The notes below the pieces were generated by a model. The model ran no database searches and was not told the origin of the DNA. It saw only the letters and a program-made list of their open reading frames with translations. Positions 30,848-42,311 of a stretch of DNA of 64,000 nucleotides are shown piece by piece. How positions within the stretch are numbered: the stretch's first letter is position 1; every line of letters begins with the position of its first letter. Made by a program: the position numbers and the translations under genes. The stretch is from the NCBI GenBank assembly GCA_003864495.1, contig ML133455.1:2542001-2606000 (forward strand). The letters run 5' to 3'. The stretch is from Nemopilema nomurai (taxonomy: Eukaryota; Cnidaria; Scyphozoa; Rhizostomeae; Rhizostomatidae).

Positions 30848-33254
30848 TTACTTGAATTGCAACAGGAGAGTGAAGTAGGTTATCAAACTGATGAAGACCT
30901 GTTGATGAAAATAATTCTACTTTCACTCAGCGTAGAATCACAAAGTCAAAAAGTGCAGGAAGAATGTGAATTGGGTATATTTTCCTTTATCCGTTATGAC
31001 CCAAGAATCCCTGCTACTTGAAAGCAGTTTATTATTAAAGAGCAAGTCATTGGCTATATTGAGAAACAGTATGACACCTTAAAACCACTATAGGATTGAT
31101 ACAAAAGACCAGCACGAGCAAAAATGTGTTTTATATACTTAGCTTTTATGTTTCTTGCGTGTTTATTGCGGGATAGTGACAAGGGGAAATACATTTGTCC
31201 AAATAGGTTTATGTTTGAAAAATAAAGTAAAAGTGAGTACAGTGACATTGCTTCGTGCATTCTACAATAACATAGGGGGACAGTAATGGCATCATGTTAT
31301 GTTTGATACATGTCAGCTTAGCGTTTTTCCCTACTGGAATCTGAAGAATAATAATATATCCATCTCTGAGAACAGTTATTCTAAGTCACCCAATCATGAA
31401 GTAACTACTGATCATCGGCCCTAAGTCCATCTCACTCAACAGAGATTTAAGTGAAATGGGAGAAAATTATACTCACAGAAACAACTATTGATTTGTAAAG
31501 AGGAATATAACTCCAAATGGTCATTACGATTGGTCCATCAGTAAGGTGAAACAGCAGCAAAGAAAGCTGTAAAAGATTGGGATTAATATTTAGTTATGAA
31601 ACAGCCGAAGCAAAGTGACCAACTCTATTGGCCGGTGTGCAATAATGGTCATTCGTCAGTCACTAAAGTATAATGATCATTCGTGAGTTTATTATATCAC
31701 GATATGGAAAATCATTCGTAGCTGAATTGGTAATAATATACCGTAGAATGGCTATCCAAAATAATCTTTCATTGCATGTCTTTTAGTGATACCTTAGGGC
31801 ATACTAACGGCAGTTAAACAAATATCAGCTGCTATTCCTGGACTCTAGACAGAAGCAAATGTTTTCTCTACTGACCTCAGCACTAGATTGGGAGTCTGCA
31901 CCTTCAGCTGAAAGCTGCTGCAAATGCTCGATTACTTCTTTTCCCTAGAAGATGATCTTTCACCGAATTATTCTTCACTCTATGTACATTGATACATACA
32001 TTAGAGCTCGGTTTCAGAATATTGAATTTAAGGATATTAGTCGAAAAATATAAATTCATTAAGCCTCCTTCTTAGCTTTAGCTGCCAAAACTCTTTTTAG
32101 CGCTCGGTTTCGGATGACTAAATCTTTTGTTTACTCAACAAAGCAAATTCAAGTCGCTTTTTACATTAAGACACGGCTAAACACGCAGTTTATATCAGCA
32201 GCATCAAGGACATCAACAGCAACAGCAACATATTATAAAGCAGTAGACTTACCTTTTCAACAACACGTGACGCATCAAAGGAGACTACCAAAAGGTTCAT
32301 CAATGCCCCTGATATCCAAAACAGCGCACAGAAGTGCTCCAAAAAGCTCTTTGCAACATACAAGGAAATGTACAGATTCACTGAAAACAGCACAATGTCA
32401 CTCACATACAAAAACATAATCATCGGACCAAACATGGCGTCAGCCTTTCCAACCAGCCTCGTCATCGTCAAGAACATTTGGCGTATTTCACTGGCATGGT
32501 CACGCACCGATATGTGTTCGCCGAGGGAGCACAACTGATCGTCAAGTAAACAAAGTTTCAGCACGAGACTGTCGCATACCCAGTCGTAAAGGAGAACCGG
32601 TGCAACCCAGGCCAAATTCAAGTACACATTCATGGCAATATAGAAAATCTTTAAGCTCGAGTAGCCCTCGAAAGGGTGCACCAATGCCGATGCTATGAGC
32701 TCTGCAGCATTGCCTATCAAAAGGGCGACCCCAATGCAAATAGAGCTGACGACTACGACTGATGAGACGATGATGAACATAATCTTTGCCCGGCGCTTGT
32801 GCCTATCAATGTCCTTCTGACAGTTGCTCAGTGTTGACCTCGTGATGTTTTCATCCAGCTGTCTGACCATAGCTAAGAGCTTGCTTCTCTGACCACTGGG
32901 GCTGGCCATGAGCCTCATAATGTTATACGAGTGCAGGGCGCAACGAAATAGCCAGACCATCACGCACAGGTGTATATAGAAAAGGATTCCAGGCTTTCCC
33001 GTGGCCATGGAGTATATCAATCGAAGGACGTTGGCTGTTGGAAACAAGATGACCAGGACGCTGTAGCACAGTGAAAGAACTGCCCACCGTGAACGTCTTT
33101 GGTCTCTTTTCCTTAAACCACTGGGAATTGTTGGACTGAAAGCAAATAGCTTCAAAGCCATGTTTATGCGGTGGAATGTTTCAGCAAACGGCCTGTTGTT
33201 GCCATCTACCTCCGGGTCCATCATTGCCGGAAGCACCTGAAGTTTGTTAGCCAT
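30848..33254 (-). CDS. Gustatory-receptor-like 7TM protein GRL1, copy A
   Basis: Four exons on the minus strand, all joined in phase 0: 33254-32253 (334 codons), 31944-31876 (23), 31566-31477 (30) and 30898-30848 (16 plus TAA), giving 403 residues. Exon 1 holds about six hydrophobic segments. Exon 3 has the LHLTDGP-like LFHLTDGPIVMTIW element. The last exon encodes VFISLITYFTLLLQFK, with the TYhhhhhQF signature of the insect gustatory receptor superfamily. Known superfamily members are inverted 7TM ligand-gated channels, and GRLs occur across invertebrates. The phase-0 introns near the C-terminus match the ancestral arrangement reported for that superfamily. It lies head-to-head with GRL2 at 35558. 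It differs from copy B at two residues (D/E near position 13, V/A in WVAP(V/A)LLYD). Confidence 0.88.
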
Positions 33255-35557
33255 GCGCTTCAGCTAGCAAGTGGAAGAAACGAAGCTACATCAGTTGACT
33301 TGTCAATAACATCGTACTTGCATTATAGCGGCTTTTTGGCGGCCTTTGCCTTTTGATTTTAATAGAAACATACCAAAGATGCCAGATACAACTTTAGGTT
33401 CTGATAAATATTTGATGAGTCTCTTCATTCTCAAGTGTGCTGTCCAGGACATAGAATTTGCAAATCAAGTGAAAATAGATTTCACAGCGTTAGCCTATAT
33501 CAACTGAAAAACCTACTCTTAATTCGATCACCTATATTCAAAGCTTCTTGTTTAAGTAAATTATTCTTCCAAAGAAAATTGCGATTGAAGAATAGTCTTT
33601 ATATAGAATATCAATAAATTGGATTGGTGGCAGCTTAGCCAGCCACAACTCTCAAAACTTTACTGGAAGCAAGTTTCTATGCTATTGGTTGAGTAGGCGG
33701 CCACCCCAAAGACGTTTGCTGGTGAAGCGTGACACCCTCTTCCAGCACAGTAGAATCTCAATGAATTAAAAAACATTCCAATGTCCCTCTTATCGAAAGA
33801 GCGCAAGATTTCGAGTGTCTTCACAGAAAAATACAACAAAAAATGAAAAATCTCGTTTTTTGCCTTTTTTTTGCCCAGAGTGTGACCAGAGAGTAATTTC
33901 ACTCTTCGAGCAAGTGATTTTCAGGCAACGATCGTTCCTTTTGACTCTATAATATTGAAACGACACTGCAAGAGTTCATCGAGAAGCGCAAAGTAGGCAG
34001 AAGTTCCAATGACAAGAAGTTAGACATGCTTGACTGCATTGACAAAGTTATGTGCCTAAACGCCAAAGTGTTGAATGTTTACCTACGGACTTTGAAGCAA
34101 TAAATGGTTATCGAGGAAACACCACTGAAGCAACTGGCAATAAGTGAAGGACTTGGAGGCCCTTGGAAGACTGCTTTATCTTAGAGAAACTGAACTTATC
34201 ATTCATACGGGGCTTAAACGACTTGACTTAGCCTACTGGGGGGCTCTTCTCTCTTGCTTTTGGCACTTTTTGCGACATGATGCTTTGCCTTTTGACTTTA
34301 CCCAGGGACGCTGTCCCCTTTTTGGTCGATATTTCGGAAACATTATGGACAAAATAAAGATTGAGACAGTCAATCTCTAGAGTGTCTCTTCCCAAGCTAG
34401 AGAACTTTCGAAAACGAGAAAGAAACGTGAAACAGAACAAAAGAGATTGAAGATATAAATATTGAGTTGATAATCTCACTTAATGTTTGGACGCACAATG
34501 AAAGTTAATCCTCTTTACTACCGCGAATCATGTTACATTGATAAATCCAGTTTAATGAGTATTGACTCACCTTTCAGAAAGGAAGTGCAATTCGCCAAGT
34601 GTGCCGGCTCGAAATTAGCGTCTATTCACCAGAACATGCCATCATGTTTCCAAGCTCTAATGTTCACCTGCTCCAATCTCGCAGTCAAACGTTGGCTAGC
34701 TGCCTCGGAATTCAGATTCATGTCACAGCTGTTTTCATTCATAATTAACAAACTGTTTACAAGAGCTCCATGAAAGGATTATTTTCAATTCATCAATAAT
34801 CACCGAAGCACCGTATTTTCCTAAATGAGCGTCTCCCTTAAACACCCCGTATGCCTTTTTCTGTCCTACTATATGCATTTGTCGCCTAAACTCTCATGAT
34901 TCCTTTAATTGCAGACGATTTTCTTCCAATATTTTACTAATGCAGCTTTGGGTACTGTTAACATTTACATTACATTTCTCTATCTATGCGAAATGGCATC
35001 ATTTGTCAAACCGCCCATAAACCTTATCCAAATAGCTGCGTCTTATTTGATGAAAATCGAGTCCTGAAGCAGTTTTCAACACAGCCACACAAAGGACTCA
35101 TTAGTGAGCGAAATTAATTAAGGTACTTAAGCGGAAGGTAATTAAGGAACGAAAAGTAATTAAGCAGAAGAGACCCAAGGTAACTGCGAAAGCTTCAATA
35201 ACTTGCCTCTATATTTAGGTATTTTTCTTAACAATGGAGTTTTGATTAGAAATATTTGTCCAAAACAACTTTGTAGCTGCCTCATACAGTCCAATTCTAT
35301 TGACTCCAAGGTTGGTGATTTTAATAAACATAGGTGCCTATTCAAATCAAACGCATCAATCTAGAAATTCTTATTGAACCAACTTCAGCCTCATTCACTG
35401 TTGGTTTTCTCTGTTAATTATGCCAATTAAAAGCTTCGGAGATTCGATGGCAGATAGTGAACACCTGTCATTTGTCAACATACGTCATTGATTTTGCTTG
35501 TAGGAGCAGTCCGCGAAGGGACATAATCTGCAGGCTGAACGGCGTTGTAGGCGACTT
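33255..35557. other. Divergent intergenic region between GRL1 and GRL2, copy A
   Basis: 2.3 kb separate two head-to-head GRL starts and should contain both promoters. No TATA box or other gene was recognised with confidence. The equivalent in copy B is 46675-48975. Confidence 0.45.
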
Positions 35558-37776
35558 ATGGAGAATACCTTTCAATATGCAGAGCAGCAAGTGCATTTGA
35601 GTAAGGTGACACCCGAAGCCATGCAGGTGACGAAAAAGTATGGCAAGGCATCTGTCATTGCAAATGTAGAGGGCGCCAACAAGCTGTGTGAGCTAAGCTG
35701 GGTGATCCGACGAGGAATTATTCCAATATACAATGTTATGAAGATGTGTGGCCTAACATACGGATCAACCTGTCCTCTTATGAGGCAAATTGGTGTCAGG
35801 CACAAGGTGGAAAGGGCCTATACCATTGGGGTCGCGTCGTTCATCATGCTCTCTTTACTGCGAATAGTGCCGTGTCTCTTCAAATCTAGTACATCATACC
35901 CCAGTTTCATAAAGTACGAATACTTTCTCTTGAACCTGAAGTCGGCAATTCAGGCTTTCTTCTGCATTTACATTGGTCACAGATATGGAAGAGAAATGTC
36001 CCGCCTACAAGAACTTGTTCATGCGTATGATGAGCAGATTGCATGCTACTTTTCCAGTGCCGATGAAAAGCCAATCAAACGGTTCTTGAAGACCAGCAGA
36101 ATTATATTCTATATTCTTTTGACCACATCACTGGCAACGATAGTTCTCACAATGATCTTGATGTTCTCCTCGAAGTTTGACAAAGAACCAGCAGCACTGG
36201 CCCTCTACGAGCCATTCACCAATCCGAGCCTTCCCATCAAGATAATCTATTTGGCAGGGTATGCTTACTTGACGGTCTCCTGGCTTCTTCCGGTCAACCT
36301 GTACTGCGCTCTCTGCATGAGCCTGAGCCTGCTCTTCAGTCAGTTCCTCTCATCGGTCAAGTCATTTGAGTGCCACACCATACGCTATCGCATCAAGTAC
36401 ATTCGCGAGGAGTATCAGAAGCTCTCAGAGCTGGTCACCCGCACTGATGACACCATGAGCTTCATGGCATTTTGCGTTTACTTTCTCGACGTTGCTCTTT
36501 GCTGCTTTCACCTGTATCACTTGTTTTACTTCACGGATGGAAACGCCTTCAAGGCCATGGCACCAGCCTACCGTGTCTTTGTCTCCATTGCGAGCCTGTT
36601 CTTCACCTCGTTCTGTGCATCAAAAGTTGTTGATAAGGTGTGGTATCATACACAGTAGTTCTACCATAAATGGCTTACTGTAAGTTCTACTGTATGACAT
36701 ATTAGCCAGTATTCTGAAAAGGTATCTGTCATTTTGTTGTTATAGGGACAACACATCAGTCAATACGTGGCTGCCTTGAGCGCAGAAGACGTCGATTTGG
36801 AGTCTCATGCGCAGGTTGTAGTCTGTGCAGCTAATTTCATTATACTCATGTATTACTACATTCACCTTTAATATTCCAATTATTATTCAGCCAACCAGGA
36901 GCAGGTGGGTGGGGGAGAATCTTTGGCCTCCACTTTGAAAAAATGCCAAAATTTAGTAATAAGCCACAAGTAAAGCCCTTTTCATACGGTTCTAGCCCCC
37001 CTTCCTTTTTAAAAGCCCCAACTTTTCTCAACGCTCCGCGTGCCTGACTTTAATGGTTAAGTGCTGTTTGAGTCTGTATCTGATTGAAGAGCATTGCTTC
37101 TAACGCCTAATTAAATAACAGTCTGAGATTTTTACAAACACTCATTGCTTAAACCGATTGCTACATCTAGAAGACTGTTGATTGGTGTTTTGATGATTGG
37201 TGTTTTGATTGGTGTTTTGGTGATTTGTGTTTTAGTGATTGGTGATTGGTGATTGGTGTTTTGGTGATTGGTATTTTGCTGATTGGTGATTGGCGTTTTG
37301 GTGATTGGTGTTTTGGTGATTGGTGATTGGTGATTGGTGTTTTGGTGATTGGTGTTTTGGTGATTGGTGTTTTGGTGATTGGTGTTTTGGTGATTGGTGT
37401 TTTGGTGATTGGTGTTTATTGATATTGATTGACATACTCCTAACCGTCTCGAATCACTTGCTTACAGTTGGTAATGCTGCTTCACGAGATCGGAATCAAT
37501 CCGATATCATTGACGATCTGGAAGCTGGTTCCCCTGTACAAGTCGATAATCATTTCGGTACGAACAAACCTTATAAGTTTAGAACAGTAATCTTTCAAGC
37601 ATCATGCACAAGAGTAGGTAAAACAGCCAGGCTATTAGATTAAAGCATCCCTACTTGGTCTTCATTATATTTTGATCCTTTAAATTGCAGCCATCTATAC
37701 TATCTATCCTCTTTAGGTCTTTGTCAGTCTCATCACATACTTCACCTTGCTCATGCAATTCAAAAGTGGAGGTTAA
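35558..37776 (+). CDS. Gustatory-receptor-like 7TM protein GRL2, copy A
   Basis: Four exons, all phase 0: 35558-36637 (360 codons), 36746-36814 (23), 37468-37557 (30) and 37717-37776 (19 plus TAA), giving 432 residues. Exons 2 and 3 have the same lengths as in GRL1. Exon 3 reads ISLTIWKLVPLYKSIIIS, matching GRL1 IVMTIWSYIPLYKSIVVS. The last exon, VFVSLITYFTLLMQFKSGG, carries the TYhhhhhQF signature. It is probably a 7TM chemoreceptor or ligand-gated channel by family. Reading exon 1 alone would give a false 366-residue protein. Intron 2 contains a 15-bp minisatellite. Exon 1 is identical at protein level to copy B. Confidence 0.88.
37180..37416. repeat. GATTGGTGTTTTGGT minisatellite in GRL2 intron, copy A
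   Basis: About 15 imperfect 15-bp units GATTGGTGTTTTGGT, some shortened. It is open in several frames and makes spurious repeat proteins, which I do not count as genes. The copy B array is 3 bp longer. Confidence 0.9.
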
Positions 37777-38998
37777 GGACGAAAGGAGCTCCAGACGTAG
37801 AGACAAAAGAAACTAGTTTCAATATCGTGAATGATTACTCTTTCTGTAAATGACACTTCAAGTAATAACTTGTCTCGATACATTATTGTTACATAGAAAA
37901 CTTTTTTGTTATATATATAAATTTGATTAAAAGTCACAATAAACTACAAACAAATAACCTACAATACAATAGTGCAGGGAGCATGAAAATACATTGTAAC
38001 CCTGTACCTATTACATATACTTATACTATATATACTTAAACTAATAATACTATTAATACTATAAGGAAATATAACAATTTGCAAAAATCAAAAAGTTTCA
38101 TAAAAAATAGAAATTTTAAATCATTGTAATATTCTTAATGACTATTATTTATTTCAAGTTGATTTTTCGAATTAGATTAACCTAAAACGGCTGTTACATT
38201 GATTTGTCGTGGATTAGTAATACTTGGTTTACGCAGTAGATGTTGGTGAAAATGATCCTAACATGAATCACTTGGAGATGAAACGAGTAAAAGAGTAGAG
38301 TCATACCATCTATAAAGAGATGTGAGTGTTTCTGTGATGCAGAAACAGCTGAAGATAAGTAAGTCACTTAACAAAACAGTTCTTCCATCGGAAAATAACT
38401 TCCTCCTCCATGAAGAAACGGCTTTGATTTGGCTATAATGAAAGCCGTTGTCTAATCTGGTTTATTGAGAAGAAGATCTAAAAAGAGGCTTGTAGAAGCA
38501 ATCAAATGTGAATTCGATGGCTATGTACAAGTAAAGGTTTATGCAACTTGTATCTATTACAAAAGATACTAAAGGAAGAGAAATATCAAAAAGAAATAAG
38601 CTACAATCAGCGTGCTTTCAGATTGTGAAAATATATAAAACAAGAAGACGGCGTTAAAAATCTGGGAGATGGAAAGATGCGCTGCTGATGCATATAGCTT
38701 TGCTCTTATAACTTTCCTCTGAGTTACCTGACTGTAAAAGTCTTGCAGATTCATAGTAACATAATCTGCTTCCAAATACAAACTTTGATAGTTCTGCTTC
38801 CTGGGTACTAGGAAAAATTGGTAGATGTCAGAAGTAACAATTATGTTTAAGAGTATTCTTTCCAGATGCATATGTGATTGATGTAAAGAAGATGAATTAA
38901 TGGTACCTGCAATCAATTTAATAAAAGCAAGAAGAAAAATTGATTTTTTACCTATACAGCGCACTTCGAGATTGCTGCGTCAGTTTTCGTTCATGTTC
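37777..38998. other. Spacer between GRL2 and gene X, copy A
   Basis: AT-rich. A 131-codon minus-strand frame (38964-38569) is interrupted in copy B and shows no family features, so it is not called. The equivalent in copy B is 51202-52421. Confidence 0.4.
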
Positions 38999-39037
38999 TG
39001 ATTGTGACGTCAAATTGCTAAAGAGCTATATATAAAG
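38999..39037 (+). promoter_or_regulatory. Gene X promoter, copy A: CRE palindrome plus TATA
   Basis: TGATTGTGACGTCA (38999-39012) contains the CREB/ATF palindrome TGACGTCA. TATAAA follows at 39031-39036, 18 bp downstream. The arrangement is conserved at 52422 and 63510 and, with the 14-mer inverted, at 57682. Confidence 0.75.
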
Positions 39038-39176
39038 TGGCACATACTCTAATCAAATCATTGTTTACTCGCTCGCTTGTAGTTACTACTACTAGTCGCT
39101 TGTGAATTCGTTATTCAATTCGATATACACTGTTTTTGAGAAGTACCATTTTGGTATCTATAATCGTTATCACACG

Positions 39177-41162
39177 ATGGGTAAGGTGCTTTCTAAGTAG
39201 GACAAGTCATCACAGGACAGCGGATCTCCAAATAAAAGGGTAATTGTTTTTTCAAGATCATTTCAGCTTTTAAGATAATTAATAAAAGGAAACTTTCTCT
39301 TACACTAAAAGCACTTTTTTGTAACTCCCTTTTTCTAGTATTTTGATATGTAATGATTGCTTTTTAGGAGCCCGTTTCTCGCATTTGGAAAATCAAGCAA
39401 TTTTTCAAAAACATGCGAAAGAAGAACTCGAGATCAGAAAGTCTTGGATGTGCTAAAAAGTCATTTTACAAAGAAACAAGTCAAGGTTTGTTAACTCTTT
39501 TTAATCTTCTCATCTTTTTTAGCAATATGGCAATTTCTAATTGTGCCTCTATCAATCAGCTTTCAGTTTACAAGAAAGCTATACATGAGCCTGGTTTGCC
39601 TGACAAGTTGATCCAAGACCTGACAAAATTTCAAAATTTATCACTAATCTAAAAATGATGAAGGTCTGTCTACATTTAGCTTCTATTGCACTAGAAATTG
39701 ACATGTAGATTCCTCTAAACCACTTAACATCAAAGACATGGTCCTCTTACATTTTAGAGCAAAATCAGACTGTGTGCCAAGAAAAAATTAAAGCAAGAAA
39801 TTGCAAAGGAAACATGGCGGAACAGCTCTTTGCTGATGACTTGAAAGCCGTAGGTCTTGATGGTGAGTTGAAACCTTCAGTCAACCGATGGCTGCAAAAA
39901 TCAAAATCAGTTTTTTATCTTGTGACCATTCATTGCATTAATCAGACTTATGAAATAAATAACATCAAAGTAGTAACAAAATACATATACAATCTTAAAG
40001 ACGTTCACATTATAATTGATATATTTCATTACACAGACTCTAATATTGATGTCATCCGCAACCTTGGACTATCAAGGTCATTCTTCCTTGAAACCGAACA
40101 AAGACCAGGTGAGTAATTAACAATACACTACGTTTGATTTTAAGAGCTTGAAAGGAAAGAGAACGTTTTCTGCCTCTTTCTGTTTCTCTCTTCTGATTAG
40201 TCAGACATAATAAGGCTTAAAAGCTGTACATCTTAACAAATTAGTAAAGTCTTCGTTTCCAAGCTTTTTAGTAGCTATCATCATCATTATTAAAACGATC
40301 TTGATGACAATGAACCACTTCTTAAAAAGAATTTCGTTTCATCCTTAGGCTGCTCTTTTTGGAATTGTGAAAGTGACAATGACACTCACATTCCCCGAGT
40401 AAATTGGCAAAGGACAAAGAGACAGAGTAAGTCATTTGAATGTTTTCACAATTTGATGTAGACCTTTGCTACAGAATCTGTGCGGTGTTGTATGCCAAAG
40501 TGGGCCCTTCTCTCGATCTTTAAACTGTCGCCCGAAATATGCAGTTTTTTTATCAAATTGTAATATACTATAAAATTCAAAAATAGTTATAAAACGTTCT
40601 TTCTATAGAATTTATAAGTTTTACTTAATGCTACTAGATGAATGACTAATTCTCGAGACTGTATATTCAGCTTTAAACCCTTTTACTAAAAATCGGGTTA
40701 TTAATCAGTGTTTGGGGTGAAATTAGAATAAAAGCTTGGTTTTCGAGTGCTTTATCGAATCCTACAATCAACTTTCCTTTGCAGTCATGGAACAGCCAAG
40801 AAACCTGGCAGATCGGACTGAAGAAAGCTCCGACGGTTCAAAGATCAAGAGTGAAGATGAAACGAAGTCCAAGTGCCCCGTTCCAGGTATGTTATCATTA
40901 AAGCAATTCAACCTGAACTATGAAAAATCAAGTTATATTTGCTATTTTACCACTTTGTGCAATTGAAACTACTCATTTGCTATAGGCGCATTTTTGTAAA
41001 CGTATATTTGCAATAAATAGAGGCAGTCTCTCCAAATTCGTAAGGAGAACAGTTTCATTTGATGCATGCTCTGCCTGAAAGGCTAATCCTACCTTCTTCT
41101 AAAATAGTTCGCACGCTGAGAACGGGGGCTGACCTGGAGTCGATTTCTCAGAGAATCGAAAG
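39177..41162 (+). pseudogene. Gene X copy A: nonsense codon and 3' truncation
   Basis: Exons match copy B: 39177-39239, 39368-39485, 39758-39862, 40037-40108, 40349-40426, 40785-40886 and a partial 41108-41162. Codon 8 is TAG (39198-39200) where copies B and C have CAG, so translation from the first ATG stops after seven residues. Exon 7 is cut by the duplication junction, and exons 8-9 are missing. Promoter and splice sites remain intact. Exon 6 differs from copy B by two offsetting 1-bp indels (Q-P-R-N versus Q-A-K-N). It could still be transcribed. Confidence 0.85.
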
Positions 41163-41559
41163 ACCCCCCCCTCGAATAAGCCCCCCCTCGGTTTGATGAC
41201 TTTGGCTCCTGAGGTTGTCTTTGGCATTTTAGTGAATTAACAAAAAAATTCATATTCTTGTTAATAATTTAATCAAATGCTACTTTATACTTAGGTTATT
41301 TTCGAATAAGCCCCCCTCGAATAAGCCCCCACCCAAAAATATCAAAAATGAATAAGCCCCCGGGGGGCTAATTCGAGGATTTACGGTATTGGCTGCAAGT
41401 GAATGGAACCGGCTTTTTTGTTCTTGATACTTGAGGTTATAAAAAATTTTCAAATCGAAAAGTTCCTTAGGGATTTCGTTTTTAGTAGTATAAGTTCTTT
41501 AAATATTTCGGCATTCTACATGTAGGTTCCTTATAAAGTGGTTCCTTATAAAAAAAGCG
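41163..41559. mobile_element. 5'-truncated copy of the nested MITE pair
   Basis: This matches 27738-28137, including the TACGGTATTGGC end of the inner element and the GGTTCCTTATAAAAAAAGCGTG end of the outer one. The left parts of both are absent because the duplication starts inside the C-run. Confidence 0.8.
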
Positions 41560-42311
41560 TGTACTCATGAGTAAACGAGGGAGTCTAAATAGTGATCAAG
41601 CTTGAGTTTCAAAGGGATATAACTTCTCTTTGATTCTATACACCTGCTTTTTCGTTGCAATGGAAAAGTTAGCGATGCTTTTTGATTGAATAGTCATAAT
41701 TCGGAGACATGTAAGTTATACAACCTATATCTAGCAAAACAAATCGTACAATTCCGTTTTCATACTCCATCTTCAATGGATGTAGCGGTGTGTGCGTGAT
41801 TGGTGTGCACACCTGGCTCAACAAGCTGTCAGCTGAGTTTACCTAGCATTGGCAACAATCGATACCAAGGAGTCATGTTTTGTTGAATTAGGCATGAAGT
41901 ATTATGACATTTTATAATCAGCACCAAAATATTGCTTTCGAAAGATTACGTTTATTGTGACAGGCAATACTTGGGAAGAAGCAGTCTGCAGTTCGTAACG
42001 TCGGCAGCAAATCAAAAGCCAAGCTGTTTTGAATGTTTTGCTGCAAACTTGGGGAGAACATCCTGCAAGCCTGTTGAATGCTAACTATATTGTTTTCGAT
42101 ACAGTAGAATCGATTAATGGGTCCGGACGGTGAATGTTAGCTTCTTCGAAATTCGTCACAAGAAATCGCCGTATTATCGCAACCGTAAAGAAGAACACAG
42201 TCATCGCGAAGGAACAGGATTGCACAGCTGCTGCGCCTTGCTGTCCTATCGGATACTTGTAAGCCCATAAAGAATCTCTGGCCATTTTAATTTTTACAGC
42301 GTAGTGAGGGT
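41560..42311. other. 5' flank of GPCR copy B
   Basis: No separate gene was recognised. TTTTTACAG lies 12 bp before the ATG, so a 5'-UTR intron may end there. The equivalent in copy A is 28138-28887. Confidence 0.4.

Larger units (their letters stand above)
27738..41162. repeat. Tandem segmental duplication, copy A (about 13.42 kb)
   Basis: This is colinear with 41163-54586, offset by 13,418-13,426 bp, with only scattered substitutions and small indels in genes, introns and spacers. It contains a broken GPCR, two GRL genes and a truncated gene X. The right edge lies inside gene X exon 7, where GAATCGAAAG is followed directly by the C-run of the MITE. Confidence 0.95.

Noticed and set aside
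34144..34773. Short frames between GRL1 and GRL2 (and their copies at 47562-48191)
   Set aside because: They are conserved only because the whole block is duplicated; no domain, splice or promoter support was seen.
37232..37643. Open frames on both strands reading as repeated GDWCF or HQSPK units
   Set aside because: They come from the 15-bp minisatellite in a GRL2 intron, which is open in several frames; the same frames occur in copy B at 50656-51067.
38569..38964. 131-codon minus-strand frame upstream of gene X copy A
   Set aside because: The frame is broken in the near-identical copy B and has no recognisable features. A minus-strand exon with a donor near 38728 remains possible but unsupported.
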